A model generated the notes under the pieces. It did no database searches. It saw only the letters and a program-made list of their open reading frames with translations, and was not told where the DNA came from. Both the position numbers and the translations under genes were made by a program. A DNA stretch of 64,000 nucleotides from Candidatus Williamhamiltonella defendens. Lineage in GTDB: Bacteria; Pseudomonadota; Gammaproteobacteria; Enterobacterales; Enterobacteriaceae. Shown piece after piece: positions 52,622 through 63,721 of the stretch (positions are counted from its first letter, which is position 1; each line of letters begins with the position of its first letter). The DNA is taken from NCBI RefSeq assembly GCF_900699045.1, contig NZ_CAADHL010000001.1:62001-126000 (forward strand). The letters are read 5' to 3'.

Positions 52622-53908
52622 ATGAATAATACAGATATTCTGGTGCCTGATTTACCTGAGTCTGTGGTAGATGCCATTGTAGCCACTTGGCATAAAAAAC
52701 CAGGCGAAAGGGTTCAACGCGATGAGGTTTTAGTGGAAATTGAAACTGATAAAGTGGTTTTAGAAGTCCCAGCAAGCACTTCTGGTATCCTCGATTCGAT
52801 AGCAGAGGATGAAGGCGCTACCGTCGTTTCACGCCAGAAATTGGGTCAAATGCGGCTAGAAAATGTCTGTTCTGAATCTACGTCTCAAAAAATACAGAAA
52901 ATCATATCGACCGCTGCCAATGAAATAAAATCCAGCGAGAAGCCAGCGTCAGATGTCACTAACAAATCACAAACAATAGAGAATTTAAGCCCAGCTATTC
53001 GTCGCCTGATTGCTGAGCATGAGCTTGATGCTCGCCTGATCAAAGCCACGGGCCCGGGGGTACGTATGACTCGTGAAGATGTCGAACAATATTTATCCGA
53101 TCAAAACGATTCAAAAAAGATCCCATCTCAACCTATCTCCCAGAGCGCGGTTTCTGATATTTCAAAAAATCCCGATTTTTCTGCTGCTTCAGAGCAGATG
53201 GGCATACATCGTAGTGAAAAACGTCTCCCCATGACGCGCCTACGTAAAAAAATCTCTGAACGCTTGCTGCAAGCAAAAAATAACACGGCCATGTTAACCA
53301 CTTTTAACGAAGTGAATATGAAGCCCATCATGGATTTACGTAAAAAATATGGTGAGGCTTTTGAAAAAAGCCATGGCGTGCGTTTAGGCTTGATGTCTTT
53401 TTATGTGAAAGCAGTGACAGAAGCCCTAAAACGATATCCTGAAATTAATGCCTCTATTGATGACGCTGATATTGTGTATCACCATTATTTTGATATAAGT
53501 ATTGCGGTTTCTACACCACGTGGTCTTGTCACACCTGTTCTGCGTGATGCGGATACCTTAAGCATGGCGGATATTGAAAAACAGGTTAAGTCTTTGGCCC
53601 TGAAAGGGCGTGACGGTAAGCTCAAGGTTGAAGAATTAACTGGGGGGAATTTTACTATTACTAATGGAGGGGTTTTTGGTTCACTCATGTCCACCCCCAT
53701 CATTAATCCTCCTCAAAGTGCCATTTTGGGCATGCATACCATTCAGGAGCGCCCAATGGCGGTTAAAGGTCAGGTTGTGATCCTACCAATGATGTATTTA
53801 GCGCTCTCGTATGACCATCGTTTAGTGGATGGTCGCGAATCTATAGGTTATTTAGTAACCATCAAATACATGCTTGAGGATCCCGTACGTTTATTGCTTG
53901 ATCTATAA
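52622..53908 (+). CDS. sucB: Dihydrolipoyl succinyltransferase (E2 of 2-oxoglutarate dehydrogenase)
   Basis: 428 residues, longer than E. coli (405). The extra length lies in the linkers. Domains: lipoyl domain 1-75 with the lipoylated lysine in [13 protein letters not shown] (near 44); Ser/Lys-rich linker; peripheral subunit-binding domain about 122-157 ([22 protein letters not shown]); second linker; catalytic domain about 195-428 with [11 protein letters not shown] (His and Asp). Forms the 24-mer core that moves succinyl to CoA. Confidence 0.96.
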   Translation: MNNTDILVPDLPESVVDAIVATWHKKPGERVQRDEVLVEIETDKVVLEVPASTSGILDSIAEDEGATVVSRQKLGQMRLENVCSESTSQKIQKIISTAANEIKSSEKPASDVTNKSQTIENLSPAIRRLIAEHELDARLIKATGPGVRMTREDVEQYLSDQNDSKKIPSQPISQSAVSDISKNPDFSAASEQMGIHRSEKRLPMTRLRKKISERLLQAKNNTAMLTTFNEVNMKPIMDLRKKYGEAFEKSHGVRLGLMSFYVKAVTEALKRYPEINASIDDADIVYHHYFDISIAVSTPRGLVTPVLRDADTLSMADIEKQVKSLALKGRDGKLKVEELTGGNFTITNGGVFGSLMSTPIINPPQSAILGMHTIQERPMAVKGQVVILPMMYLALSYDHRLVDGRESIGYLVTIKYMLEDPVRLLLDL

Positions 53909-53914
53909 AACATA

Positions 53915-53929
53915 GGGCTGAAACAGCCC
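53915..53929 (+). repeat. Small hairpin between sucB and sucC
   Basis: GGGCTG-AAA-CAGCCC six bases after the sucB stop. No U tract follows, so it is not a standard terminator. It may stabilise or attenuate the sucAB mRNA before sucCD. Confidence 0.35.
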
Positions 53930-54029
53930 CGTTTAGCCTTACTCAATATTTCCTTTAGAATTAAAATCTGAGGAATGGCTATACCTTTAGCACGCCTCAT
54001 TAATACTGTACTCTACATGAGATAACATA

Positions 54030-55199
54030 ATGAATTTACATGAATATCAAGCAAAAGAATTATTTGCTCGACGTGGCTTACCTGTTCCAAAAGGGTATGT
54101 CTGCCGCTCAGCGGATGAAGCAGAAAAAGCGACCATAAAGCTTGGCGGAAATCTTTGGGTCGCAAAATGTCAAGTGCATGCAGGAGGCAGAGGGAAATCT
54201 GGGGGGGTCAAATTATGTAACAACCCGCGAGATGTCAGCGATTTTGCCGAGCAGTGGTTAGGTAAAAATCTGGTGACCTACCAAACCAATCTGCAAGGTC
54301 AACCTGTTCATCACGTTTTGGTAGAGGCTGCAACAGATATTGGTCAAGAATTATATCTTGGCGCTGTGATAGATCGGAGTTCAAGCCGTGTCGTTTTTAT
54401 CGCCTCTGCCGAAGGAGGTGTTAAGATTGAAAAAGTCGCAGAAAAAACCCCGCATCTCATTCACAAAGTGACGATTGATCCTTTAACGGGACCACAGCCT
54501 TTCCAAGGGCGTGAACTGGCGTTTAAATTGGGATTAACTGGTAAAAAAATCAGCCAATTCAGTCAAATTTTCATGAATTTAGCAAAATTGTTTTTAGAAT
54601 GTGATTTAGCACTACTAGAAATTAACCCTTTGGTCATCACAAAAACGGCAGAACTTATTTGCTTAGATGCAAAATTGACTGTAGATGGTAACGCCCTATA
54701 TCGGCAACCTGAATTACGTCAGATGCATGATGTCACGCAAGAAGATGCCCGTGAAGCGCACGCAGCGCAATTTGAATTAAATTATGTGGCGTTAGAGGGC
54801 AATATCGGGTGCATGGTTAATGGCGCTGGCCTTGCTATGGGTACAATGGATATGGTGAAACTGTATGGTGGTGCTGAACCTGCTAATTTTTTGGATGTTG
54901 GCGGAAGAGCCACCAAGGAACGTATCACAGAGGCTTTTAAAATTATTTTGTCTGACGAAAAAATAAAAGCGATTTTAGTTAATATTTTTGGGGGGATTGT
55001 ACGCTGCGATTTAATTGCAGATGGCATTATTGCTGCCGTTGCAGAAGTGGGTATGCAAATCCCTGTCGTCGTCCGTCTTGAAGGTAACAATGCTACACTA
55101 GGGGCTAAAAAATTGTCTGACAGTGACCTTAATATTATTACCGAAAACAGTTTAATCGATGCAGCAAAGCAAATTGCTGCAGCAGTAAAGGAAAAATAA
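54030..55199 (+). CDS. sucC: Succinyl-CoA synthetase beta subunit
   Basis: 389 residues (E. coli 388). ATP-grasp domain at the N-terminus ([37 protein letters not shown]), CoA-ligase domain at the C-terminus with [16 protein letters not shown]. Makes ATP from succinyl-CoA with SucD. Its TAA shares two bases with the sucD ATG (TAATG). Confidence 0.97.
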   Translation: MNLHEYQAKELFARRGLPVPKGYVCRSADEAEKATIKLGGNLWVAKCQVHAGGRGKSGGVKLCNNPRDVSDFAEQWLGKNLVTYQTNLQGQPVHHVLVEAATDIGQELYLGAVIDRSSSRVVFIASAEGGVKIEKVAEKTPHLIHKVTIDPLTGPQPFQGRELAFKLGLTGKKISQFSQIFMNLAKLFLECDLALLEINPLVITKTAELICLDAKLTVDGNALYRQPELRQMHDVTQEDAREAHAAQFELNYVALEGNIGCMVNGAGLAMGTMDMVKLYGGAEPANFLDVGGRATKERITEAFKIILSDEKIKAILVNIFGGIVRCDLIADGIIAAVAEVGMQIPVVVRLEGNNATLGAKKLSDSDLNIITENSLIDAAKQIAAAVKEK

Positions 55200-56071
55200 T
55201 GTCTATTTTAGTGGATAAAAACACCAAAGTTATTTGCCAAGGTTTTACCGGCAGCCAAGGCACTTTCCATTCAGAACACGCCATCTCTTATGGAACTCAA
55301 ATGGTTGGGGGCGTCACTCCAGGTAAAGGGGGAACCACCCATTTAGGCTTACCTGTATTTAATACAGTTAAAGAAGCAGTTTTGAAAACTGGGGCGACGG
55401 CTTCTGTTATTTATGTGCCAGCGCCTTTTTGCAAAGATTCTATTCTGGAAGCCATCGATGCGGGCATAACTCTAATTGTTTGCATTACGGAAGGCATTCC
55501 GACGTTAGACATGCTAATCGTCAAAGAGAAACTCAAGCAAAGCCATGTAAGAATGATAGGCCCGAATTGCCCTGGGATTATTACACCTGGCACCTGTAAA
55601 ATTGGCATTATGCCTGGTCATATTCATCTTCCAGGCAAGGTTGGCATTGTATCACGCTCAGGCACATTAACTTATGAAGCTGTCAAACAAACCACCGATG
55701 TTGGTTTAGGTCAATCGACCTGTGTGGGTATTGGAGGAGACCCTATTTCAGGGTCTCATTTCATTGATATTTTCACGTTGTTTGAACAAGATCCTCAAAC
55801 AGAAGCAGTTGTCATGATAGGTGAAATTGGTGGAAACGCAGAAGAAGAAACCGCAGATTACATTAAAAATACGTCATTTAAAAAACCGGTTGTGGCTTAT
55901 ATCGCAGGAGTGACAGCGCCAAAAGGAAAGCGTATGGGACACGCGGGTGCAATCATTTCAGGAGGACGAGGGAATGCGGAAGAAAAATTTTTAGCTCTAG
56001 AAGCAGCGGGAGTAAAAACGGTCCACAGCCTGACCGATATTGGCAAAGCGGTGATCAACATTTTATCATAA
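55199..56071 (+). CDS. sucD: Succinyl-CoA synthetase alpha subunit
   Basis: 290 residues (E. coli 289). CoA-binding domain with [17 protein letters not shown], and the phosphohistidine in [17 protein letters not shown] (His near 247). Last gene of the TCA operon. A short imperfect stem (AACGCG/CGCGTT, 56094-56112) follows without a U tract. Confidence 0.97.
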   Translation: MSILVDKNTKVICQGFTGSQGTFHSEHAISYGTQMVGGVTPGKGGTTHLGLPVFNTVKEAVLKTGATASVIYVPAPFCKDSILEAIDAGITLIVCITEGIPTLDMLIVKEKLKQSHVRMIGPNCPGIITPGTCKIGIMPGHIHLPGKVGIVSRSGTLTYEAVKQTTDVGLGQSTCVGIGGDPISGSHFIDIFTLFEQDPQTEAVVMIGEIGGNAEEETADYIKNTSFKKPVVAYIAGVTAPKGKRMGHAGAIISGGRGNAEEKFLALEAAGVKTVHSLTDIGKAVINILS

Positions 56072-56500
56072 TTGATTAAGAAAATACTAATATAACGCGT
56101 GAGCAACGCGTTAATTGATCGATTAAAAATGAAATCAATATTAGCCTGAATTCATCCCCGCCTCTTTCTATCAAAAATTTTTTTCGACTCAACCTTATTA
56201 TAAAAATTCTTTTTTATTTTTAATATAATTTTTTATCAGAGATAAATTAAAAATAAACCGTTTTAACTAAAGCTGCTTATTAATTTTATTTAAAATATTT
56301 ATAGATTAGAGAGAATCACGCCTCATCCCCAAAAGACATAATTCCCCCTTCAGAACCATTTTATCTTCTGTCTGCTTAAAAATTACATTTCTTTTTCTTC
56401 ATGTTTTTACTCTTAACGCAACACAACCTCACACTTTAATCAGGTAATGATATTGATTCATCACAATCAGCTACATCACAAACAACTTATAAAAAATAAC
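56072..56500. other. Non-coding stretch after sucD
   Basis: About 430 very AT-rich bases. Apart from the short stem at 56094-56112 and a 19-base motif at 56411-56429 (see the stretch after feoC), I see no gene, RNA or clear promoter. Confidence 0.4.
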
Positions 56501-59440
56501 ATGGTGAAAAATTTAACTTTTTGGTATTACCTTCTTTTGTAAAAAGATTGGAAAACTGTCTCTTTTAACTACATTAATCTTCTGTGGAGGAGGTGGAGAT
56601 GGGTAAGGATGGGATATATGCTCATCCTATTGGCACAAAATCAACATTAAGTGCTCAAATTAATCCTGATACACAACCTGAGATCTGGGAACAAATTTTT
56701 GTTGAGGATTACTTAAACCAAACTGAAATCAAAAAAAATGCATCAACAGAGACATAAAGATTAAGGTGTTAATATACTGGTCATCGACGGTGGAGATATA
56801 TCTGATGTTCTAGAGATGGGCAAAAAAAATCAATGAAATCAATCCATCGACCACTGTAGAAAATCAGAAGTTTAGGCATGGCGCAGCACTAGTGTTGATG
56901 ACTGTAGGCAATAAAACAGGTGATTTTGCTGGAGAAGTAGCATCTGAAAGTCAGGTTTTTATGTAAATCATAGATCTAAGAATGTAAATAAAAAACAGCA
57001 TAAATTTTGGGGCGCTGCTGTTAAATAACAACATAAAAATCATTAATCACAGTTATCATGTTAAGAATTCTGAATATGGGAAGCGAATAGTTAAAGACAA
57101 AAATAAAGTTTTTTGAAGATCTAAAAATTAGTCACGCCCGCCACATTTTATACATTTGATCCTCTAGAAATAATGACTCTATTAGTCGTCATCCCTACAT
57201 AGTTAAACTACCTTATTTGTATACAGAGATTAAAAGAGGTTAGATCACGGTAAAGCTGGAGTGGATCTCTTTGGAAACATAGACGTCGGTTCTGTAAAAT
57301 ATAATGACGTAAAATTTTTTGTATTGTGGCTCATATGAAGCTTTTGACGAGAGGTGACATTTATTCCGATACGAGACTTGGCACGCCTACTGTTTCAGGG
57401 ATAGCCGGATTAGTTTCGGGAAAATACGCTTGGATGACTGTCAATAATCTGCGTCAAACAATCTTAACTAGCAGGCTCTAATTTTGATATAAAACTCAGT
57501 AAAGATACAGGTTTGAGAGTACTAAATGCAGCCAAAGCTAGTACTAAATGCAGCCAAAGCTATTCATGGCCAAACTCGATTTGATAAAAGATTAACCGAC
57601 CTCAATGGAGCATCTGAAGCCGCAAAAACGCTTTTGTGGCAAATATGAACGAAAAACTTAATGGTTGTAATGATAGCAGCGTTTATAAACAATATGATTT
57701 ACATTCAAACTATACTTTCAGTAATAGCATGCAAGGTGATGCAGGTGTAATACAACCAGGTTCTGGACCATTGTTTTTAACAAGGTCAAATACCTATACA
57801 GGAAACACTGATATAAAAAAACGAATTATTTCTTTATGACTTCGCAAGCCTAAATTTACAAGTGACTCGTCATCTAATAACTGTTTAGATCAGCCAAACA
57901 GGAAAAATCAATGCTGATATTAATAATACAGGAGACACCTGAGTTGCTTTGAAAAACAAAATGATTCACAACAATATCTATTACAAGTCGCGCACTATAG
58001 AAGGTAATGTCGCTTTTAATGATAGTTTTACTTTAATCAATAACATTGGGAGCAGATTACATGTGGTTGACAAGGTATCATTAGACAACACTAAAATTAA
58101 GGTGCTGCTTGTTAAAGATGATAAGAAAAACTACATTTGATGAAAATATGATGCATTATATGCGGTGCATGGTATCGATGGAGCATTTTCTTCATCGGTG
58201 GACGACATTGATGAAAAAGGCTAAGAACTTAAGTGGTATGAGTTTAAAATTGATAAAGATTATACGATAGATAAATTCATTTATATCACAGTAAAAGCTA
58301 AAAACTCAGAAAATACTCTTAAAAGATCAAGACAATCCCTCATAGGTTAAGATAAAACTTACAATAACGTTACACAATCTATAGAAAAGGCATGGGAGAT
58401 CAATCTACAAATAGGCTAGTGATGGTAAAGCAATCTCTCGAATTACAAAAAATCTAACCATATCAAATACCGAAAAACTCGAGCCATGCTCGATAGCCGT
58501 TCATGGTCAGCTCTATTCCTCAGATTTAGCGTTGAGTTTTCAGCAATTAACGATGATTAACCAGGTTTTAGGCAATAGTTTAAATAAAATCACGCAAAAT
58601 TCATCCGGCTCTATCATGTGGTTTGACTTTTACGGATAAAAATAGAACTACAACAAACGGGCTTTAAGACCGGAAACCCCATTTTTAGGCCGGTCAATGG
58701 GGCACACCGCATCAATGATAATTGGGATAGAGGGGTGTACCGTGTTGGCTGAGAATGAGCAAGCCAGTTTTGGTCGTTGGGGTGGGCAGTCTACATCACG
58801 TAATATCGGCGTGTCTGTCTATAGTCGATATGGTCAAAGCCAAGCTTGGTATACCGCATGGCGTTTATGTTGGGCCTCTATCAAAAATAAAATTGAACGT
58901 AAAATTTCAAACAATGATGAAAAAAATGATCGATGCAAAACATAAAGATAACCTATGGTAGTGTATCTAGAAACGGGCGATGTTATGCATCGAAAGCAAG
59001 CTCGCATCATCCCCTTCGTTAGTTTAGCCTATGACCGGACCTCGAGGCGCTTTTACAGAAAAAGGCGTCGAGGCTGCCTTTACTCTAAAAATCAATGCAG
59101 CAAGTTACGAACAAAATTCTGGCTTACTAGTTATCCGCTTTGCTTACTTTTTTGACCGAACCGCGGGGCAAGCTGAATCCAGGCCTTACGGGCTTTATCA
59201 ACAGAACTTAAAAACAGACGATGTAAATTATAAAGAGACATTTATCGGTTTCCCTTCTGTACATCATTGAGTCAAATGGATCGACTTACCCAAACACTCT
59301 GGCTGGATAGGGATTAGCTTAAATACTTAATCCACCCCTGTTTCAGCTAGAAAGTAGATTACAACGTACAGATGATGGGAGGTTATGAAAAAATCAATCA
59401 TCTATTGAATTAAGGTTTTTGTATCAACTTTATCTAATAC
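56501..59440 (+). pseudogene. Remnant of a subtilisin-type lipoprotein autotransporter protease (SphB1/NalP-like)
   Basis: About 2.9 kb, full length for the family, in many broken frames. Signal with lipobox and Gly tract: LTTLIFCGGGGDG (about 56560-56608). S8 protease traces: GVNILVIDGG (Asp region, about 56765-56795), HGAALVLMTVGNKTGDFAGEVASESQV (His region, 56878-56960), and SDTRLGTPTVSGIAGLVSGKYAWMT (about 57365-57440), where the serine-bearing part of GTSxAAP is missing. Passenger repeat GPLFLTRSNTYTGNTDI (about 57765-57815). Beta-barrel domain: LSFQQLTMINQVLG (about 58535), AYDRTSR and GAFTEKGVEAAFTLKINAASYEQNSG (about 59020-59130). Such proteases are surface-anchored and release other surface proteins. 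Confidence 0.85.
57518..57561 (+). repeat. Perfect 22-bp tandem duplication inside the autotransporter remnant
   Basis: The unit AGTACTAAATGCAGCCAAAGCT occurs at 57518-57539 and again at 57540-57561. 22 is not a multiple of three, so the duplication shifts the frame just after RVLNAAKA, the expected end of the protease domain. It looks like a recent slippage event. Confidence 0.9.
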
Positions 59441-59520
59441 GCACTAAAACAGAGATGTTCAATTATCTACCAATTAGGTCATTTGATTAAAATATAAAAG
59501 ATATCAATCTCTTGAAATAA

Positions 59521-59563
59521 ATGAAAACTGCTGACGCCCGCTCTAGAGCGGTTTTCATTTTTT
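59521..59563 (+). terminator. Probable Rho-independent terminator before rnpB
   Basis: Palindrome CCGCTCTAGAGCGG (59538-59551), flanked by ATGAAAAC (59521-59528) and GTTTTCAT (59551-59558), then TTTTTT. A bulge separates the outer and inner stems. It lies past the autotransporter remnant and would have ended its transcript. Confidence 0.55.
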
Positions 59564-59580
59564 ATAACATATATTCAGGA

Positions 59581-59608
59581 TGCTATTTTTTTTTTATATG
59601 GCTATAAT
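59581..59608 (+). promoter_or_regulatory. rnpB promoter
   Basis: Perfect TATAAT at 59603-59608, six bases before the predicted first base of rnpB (59615), followed by the GC-containing discriminator CCGC. The -35 position (TGCTAT, 59581-59586, 16-base spacer) is poor. Confidence 0.6.
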
Positions 59609-59614
59609 CCGCTA

Positions 59615-59995
59615 GTAAGTTAACTAGACAGTCGCTGCTTCTTTTGATGTTTATTAAAAAAACAAAAAATAGAGGGAGAGGAAAGTCCGGGCTCCATAGA
59701 GCAAAGTGCCAGGTAATGCCTGGGAGGCGTGAGCCTATGACAAGTGCAGCAGAGAGCAAACCGCCGATGGCCTAAAATATGAGGATCAGGTAAGGGTGAA
59801 AGGGTGTGGTAAGAGCACACCGCGCGTTTGGTAACAAGCGTGGCAAGGTAAACTCCACTCGGAGCAAGACCAAATAGGGGTTCACATAGTGCGGCTCGTA
59901 CTGAACTCGGGTAGGTTGCTTGAGCCATCAAGAGATTGCTGGCCTAGATGAATGACTGTCCACGACAAAACCCGGCTTATCGGTTAACTTACTTT
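59615..59995 (+). ncRNA. rnpB: RNase P RNA (M1 RNA), type A
   Basis: Catalytic RNA of RNase P that matures tRNA 5' ends. Ends set by the P1 helix: GTAAGTTAAC (59615-59624) pairs exactly with GTTAACTTAC (59983-59992). Conserved core blocks are present: GAGGAAAGTCCGGGCTCC (59681-59698), AGGGTGAAAGGG (about 59792), CAAGGTAAACTCCAC (about 59844), and AGAGATTGCTGGCCTAGATGAATGACTGTCC near the 3' end. The P3 arm after GTCGCTGCTTC is A/T-rich and unlike the GC-rich enteric form. Intact in the core, presumably functional. Confidence 0.95.
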
Positions 59996-60066
59996 TAAAA
60001 AATTATATCTCAGCAAAGTCTAATTGATCACTGCAATTCCTTTTTTAGTAGATGGTTAAAACAATC

Positions 60067-61050
60067 TTAAAATAATGTATTAGCGACATCTAACCAATCT
60101 TCTTTAAATTTTTGGCGTTTATTGTCTATAGAAATACACTCAGAAATAGGAGCATGCCGCATTTTGCTATTCTGAACGCCTACGCAGCAACTCAATATTG
60201 CCTTGTGATCAGTTTTGACTAATAATTCCACTGCGTAAGTGCCCATTCTAGAAGCCAGGATGCGATCGTAAGCAACAGGGGCTCCACCTCTTTGTATATG
60301 CCCCAATACTGTTGGCCTAGTTTCTCTTTTAGTCTCCTTTTCAATATATTGAGATAATTCATTAATATCACAAATACGCTCTGTGATAGTGATGATTGCG
60401 TGTTTTTTACCTTTGGCAATACCTGCTTTAATTTCTGTGATCAATTCTTTACGATCAAAGGGGACTTCTGGTACCACAATAAATTCGCATCCCCCTGCGA
60501 TAGCCGCGGCTAAAGTCAAATCACCACAATGACGCCCCATGACTTCAACAATAGAAATACGTTGATGTGAAGAGGATGTATCACGTAAGCGGTCAATTGC
60601 TTCGACTACTGTCTGCAACGCAGTAAAAAAGCCAATGCTATAATCTGTGCCTGCCACATCATTATCAATAGTTCCAGGTAAACCGATACAATGGATACCA
60701 CCTTCTTTTGCTAGCAACTGGGCCCCTGCGTACGACCCATCTCCCCCAATTACTACCAACGCATTAATCCCATGTGAGTTTATATTTTTGATGGCCCTTG
60801 CTCGATTTTCTTTTTGAGTAAACTCAGGGAAACGGGCAGAACCAAGAATTGTGCCACCTCGATTAATAACATCGGATACGCTATAACGATTGAGTTGTTG
60901 TATCTGATTATCATACAAACCTTGATATCCGTCGTAGATACCAAAAACTTCTTTATTTTTAAATAAAGTAGAACGGACAACACCTCGTATTGCGGCGTTC
61001 ATACCTGGTGCATCCCCCCCACTGGTTAATACTCCTATTCTTTTAAGCAT
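60067..61050 (-). CDS. pfkA: ATP-dependent 6-phosphofructokinase
   Basis: 327 residues from ATG 61050 (E. coli 320); the upstream in-frame codons are not family sequence. Commits fructose 6-phosphate to glycolysis. ATP site [18 protein letters not shown], catalytic [23 protein letters not shown], and [21 protein letters not shown] are all present. Convergent with rnpB; about 83 bases downstream of efp on the same strand. Confidence 0.96.
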   Translation of the reverse strand: MLKRIGVLTSGGDAPGMNAAIRGVVRSTLFKNKEVFGIYDGYQGLYDNQIQQLNRYSVSDVINRGGTILGSARFPEFTQKENRARAIKNINSHGINALVVIGGDGSYAGAQLLAKEGGIHCIGLPGTIDNDVAGTDYSIGFFTALQTVVEAIDRLRDTSSSHQRISIVEVMGRHCGDLTLAAAIAGGCEFIVVPEVPFDRKELITEIKAGIAKGKKHAIITITERICDINELSQYIEKETKRETRPTVLGHIQRGGAPVAYDRILASRMGTYAVELLVKTDHKAILSCCVGVQNSKMRHAPISECISIDNKRQKFKEDWLDVANTLF

Positions 61051-61133
61051 AGTTCTCTCATTCTTTAGATATAATGAATCATTCAATGATACTAAAATAT
61101 TCAGTTTGAGGAGAAAAAATATATCAATTTAGT

Positions 61134-61700
61134 TTATTTAACACGAGATACATATTCACCAGAACGCGTATCTACTTTGATAATTTCACCGATTTGTACA
61201 AATAAGGGCACTTTAACGACAGCACCTGTGGTTAAAGTCGCTGGTTTCCCCCCTGTACCAGCCGTATCGCCTTTCAAACCTGGATTGGTGTCAACAATTT
61301 GAAGCTCCACAAAATTAGGGGGCGTCACAGAAATTGGTTGTCCGTTCCACAATGTCAAAATACATTCGGCCTGTTCGACCAACCATTTCGCACTTTCACC
61401 TATTGCTTTCACATCCGCTACCAATTGTTCAAAGGTGTCATTATTCATAAAATGCCAAAAATCACCGTCATTATAGAGATAAATTAAATTTATATCGACG
61501 ATATCTGCACCTTCAACGCTATCTGTTGATTTAAAGGTTTTTTCGAGTAATTTTCCTGAAATTAATTTTCGAATACGAGTTCGAACAAACGCCTGACCTT
61601 TGCCTGGTTTAACAAATTCACTCTCGATGATAGAACAGGGTTCACCGTCTAACATGATTTTAAGACTCGAACGAAATTCGTTGCTAGAATAAGTGCCCAT
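61134..61700 (-). CDS. efp: Elongation factor P
   Basis: 188 residues, as in E. coli. Relieves ribosomes stalled at polyproline. The loop [14 protein letters not shown] contains the lysine (Lys34) that receives beta-lysine. Domains II and III ([33 protein letters not shown]) are almost unchanged. Divergent from epmB, the modifying aminomutase, with only 37 bases between the starts. Confidence 0.97.
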   Translation of the reverse strand: MGTYSSNEFRSSLKIMLDGEPCSIIESEFVKPGKGQAFVRTRIRKLISGKLLEKTFKSTDSVEGADIVDINLIYLYNDGDFWHFMNNDTFEQLVADVKAIGESAKWLVEQAECILTLWNGQPISVTPPNFVELQIVDTNPGLKGDTAGTGGKPATLTTGAVVKVPLFVQIGEIIKVDTRSGEYVSRVK

Positions 61701-61737
61701 CTATGATCCTTTTGAAACGGATAATTTAAAATTAAAA

Positions 61738-62751
61738 ATGAAAAATATGGTCACTAAAACTCACCCGACCAGAGAAGACTGGTTACAAGAACTTGGCAAT
61801 GTTATCACTGATTCTCTCGCATTATTGTCTTTTTTAAAGCTGGATAAAAACACAAAATTCAAACAAGGCACCGAAGCTCGTGCTTTATTTCCGTTGCGTG
61901 TGCCTGTCGCGTTCGCACAGAGAATGACGCCTGGAGATCCCAAAGATCCCCTCTTATTACAGGTAATGACGTTATCTGATGAATTCGTTCACACCTCTGG
62001 TTTTAGTGTCGATCCTTTATACGAACAAAATACGGTTTTGCCTGGCCTACTTCATAAATATCATAATCGCGTATTGATGTTGATTAAAGGAGGTTGTGCA
62101 GTTCACTGCCGTTATTGCTTTCGCCGTCATTTTCCTTATCAAAATCACAAGGGCTCTCAAGTCAACAGAGAGCAGGTGTTCAATTATATTAGAAAACACA
62201 CTGAATTAGATGAAGTGATCTTTTCGGGGGGCGATCCTTTAATGGCCAAAGATCCTGAATTGGCTTCTTTAATCACCGTTTTAGAATCCATTCCACATAT
62301 TAAGCGGCTCCGTATTCATACCCGATTACCTATCGTGATCCCTTCTCGCATTACAGCAAGACTGTGTGAATCTTTTTCAAATTCTTCTTTGCAAATATTG
62401 ATGGTGACCCATATTAATCATCCCAATGAAATGGATCAGGCCGTTTATAACAGTATGTACCGCCTAAAATGGGCGGGCGTGACCTTGCTCAATCAAACCG
62501 TTTTATTAAAAGACGTGAATAATAACGCCAAAATATTGGCTCAGCTAAGCAATAGATTATTTAACGCAGGAATTTTACCTTATTATCTACATTTGCTAGA
62601 TAAGGTGCATGGTGCCGCGCATTTTATGGTGGAGGAACACGAAGCGCGACAAATTATGAAGGCACTTTTAGGTCAAGTATCAGGTTATTTGGTGCCGAGA
62701 CTTACTAGAGAAATCGCTGGTCAGGCTAGTAAAATACCAATTGATTTTTAA
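61738..62751 (+). CDS. epmB: L-lysine 2,3-aminomutase EpmB (EF-P modification)
   Basis: 337 residues from ATG 61738 (or 334 from ATG 61747; E. coli 342). Radical SAM, PLP-dependent enzyme that makes (R)-beta-lysine for EF-P. [4Fe-4S] motif CAVHCRYCFRRHF near residues 121-133. FSGGDPLMAKD and the PLP-lysine motif YYLHLLDKVHGAAHF are intact. The GTG upstream lies within efp and is not used. The ligase EpmA, needed to attach beta-lysine, is not in this window. Confidence 0.95.
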   Translation: MKNMVTKTHPTREDWLQELGNVITDSLALLSFLKLDKNTKFKQGTEARALFPLRVPVAFAQRMTPGDPKDPLLLQVMTLSDEFVHTSGFSVDPLYEQNTVLPGLLHKYHNRVLMLIKGGCAVHCRYCFRRHFPYQNHKGSQVNREQVFNYIRKHTELDEVIFSGGDPLMAKDPELASLITVLESIPHIKRLRIHTRLPIVIPSRITARLCESFSNSSLQILMVTHINHPNEMDQAVYNSMYRLKWAGVTLLNQTVLLKDVNNNAKILAQLSNRLFNAGILPYYLHLLDKVHGAAHFMVEEHEARQIMKALLGQVSGYLVPRLTREIAGQASKIPIDF

Positions 62752-62828
62752 TCATTATCATATTCTGTGCCGTAAGAGAGCGTGGGTTACGAAAAATCTA
62801 ACACAGGTGATTTTGGAAAACAAAAAAG

Positions 62829-63680
62829 TTAAGTGCGCTCCATACAAGCTTTTAACGTATTTTGCAACAAGCTGGCCACCGTCATGGGGCCGACTCCGCC
62901 AGGAACAGGCGTAATCCATGCCGCTCTTGTCACAGCAATATCAAATTCTACATCTCCTACCACTTGACCATTTTGCAATCTGTTAATACCGACATCTATC
63001 ACAATCGCGCCGGGTTTTATCCATGTTCCAGGGATAAAAGAGGGCTTTCCCACTGCTACCACCAGTAAATCCGCATTTTCAACATGTTGCTGGAGATGTT
63101 GAGTGAATCTATGTGCAACTGTGGTGGTACAACCGGCCAGCAACAATTCTAAGCTCATCGGCCGCCCAACAATGTTAGAGGCACCCACGACCGAGGCATT
63201 TAAGCCACAAGGATCAAGATTATAGCGCGCTAGTAAGGTCATGATGCCTAGAGGTGTGCAGGGCCGTAATTTCGGTATCCTTTGACATAAAGAGCCAATG
63301 TTATAAGGATGAAACCCATCGACATCTTTATCGGGGCGTATCTGTTCTAACATGTTCGCGCTATTAAAGCGTTCCGGTAGAGGCAACTGAACCAAGATGC
63401 CATCTATCTCAGGATCTTGATTAATCTGCTTTATTAAAGACACTAGTTCTGCTTTAGAGGTTGTTTCTAGCAACGGATAACAATGAGAAACAAACCCAAC
63501 TTCTTCACAGGCCTTACGTTTATTTGCCACATAAATCTGAGAAGCGCTATTTTCGCCTATTAATATCACTGCCAGACCAGGGGCACGTTTCCCTTGTTTT
63601 AGGCGTTTTTGTACGCCATCAGCGACTTCATTTTTAATTTGCTGCGCGATGGCTTTACCATCCATAATTTTGGCTGACAT
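62829..63680 (-). CDS. folD: Bifunctional methylenetetrahydrofolate dehydrogenase/cyclohydrolase
   Basis: 283 residues (E. coli 288). Interconverts 5,10-methylene- and 10-formyl-tetrahydrofolate. [14 protein letters not shown] holds the catalytic lysine; [10 protein letters not shown] and the NADP site [17 protein letters not shown] are conserved, as is [19 protein letters not shown] at the end. Follows thrC on the same strand after about 40 bases. Confidence 0.96.
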   Translation of the reverse strand: MSAKIMDGKAIAQQIKNEVADGVQKRLKQGKRAPGLAVILIGENSASQIYVANKRKACEEVGFVSHCYPLLETTSKAELVSLIKQINQDPEIDGILVQLPLPERFNSANMLEQIRPDKDVDGFHPYNIGSLCQRIPKLRPCTPLGIMTLLARYNLDPCGLNASVVGASNIVGRPMSLELLLAGCTTTVAHRFTQHLQQHVENADLLVVAVGKPSFIPGTWIKPGAIVIDVGINRLQNGQVVGDVEFDIAVTRAAWITPVPGGVGPMTVASLLQNTLKACMERT

Positions 63681-63721
63681 GTCGAGAGACTCAGTATGTT
63701 ACAACTTGATGATCGGATAAA

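Noticed and set aside
59620-59931. Minus-strand 103-codon frame
   Set aside because: It is antisense to the RNase P RNA gene, whose conserved blocks explain the sequence.
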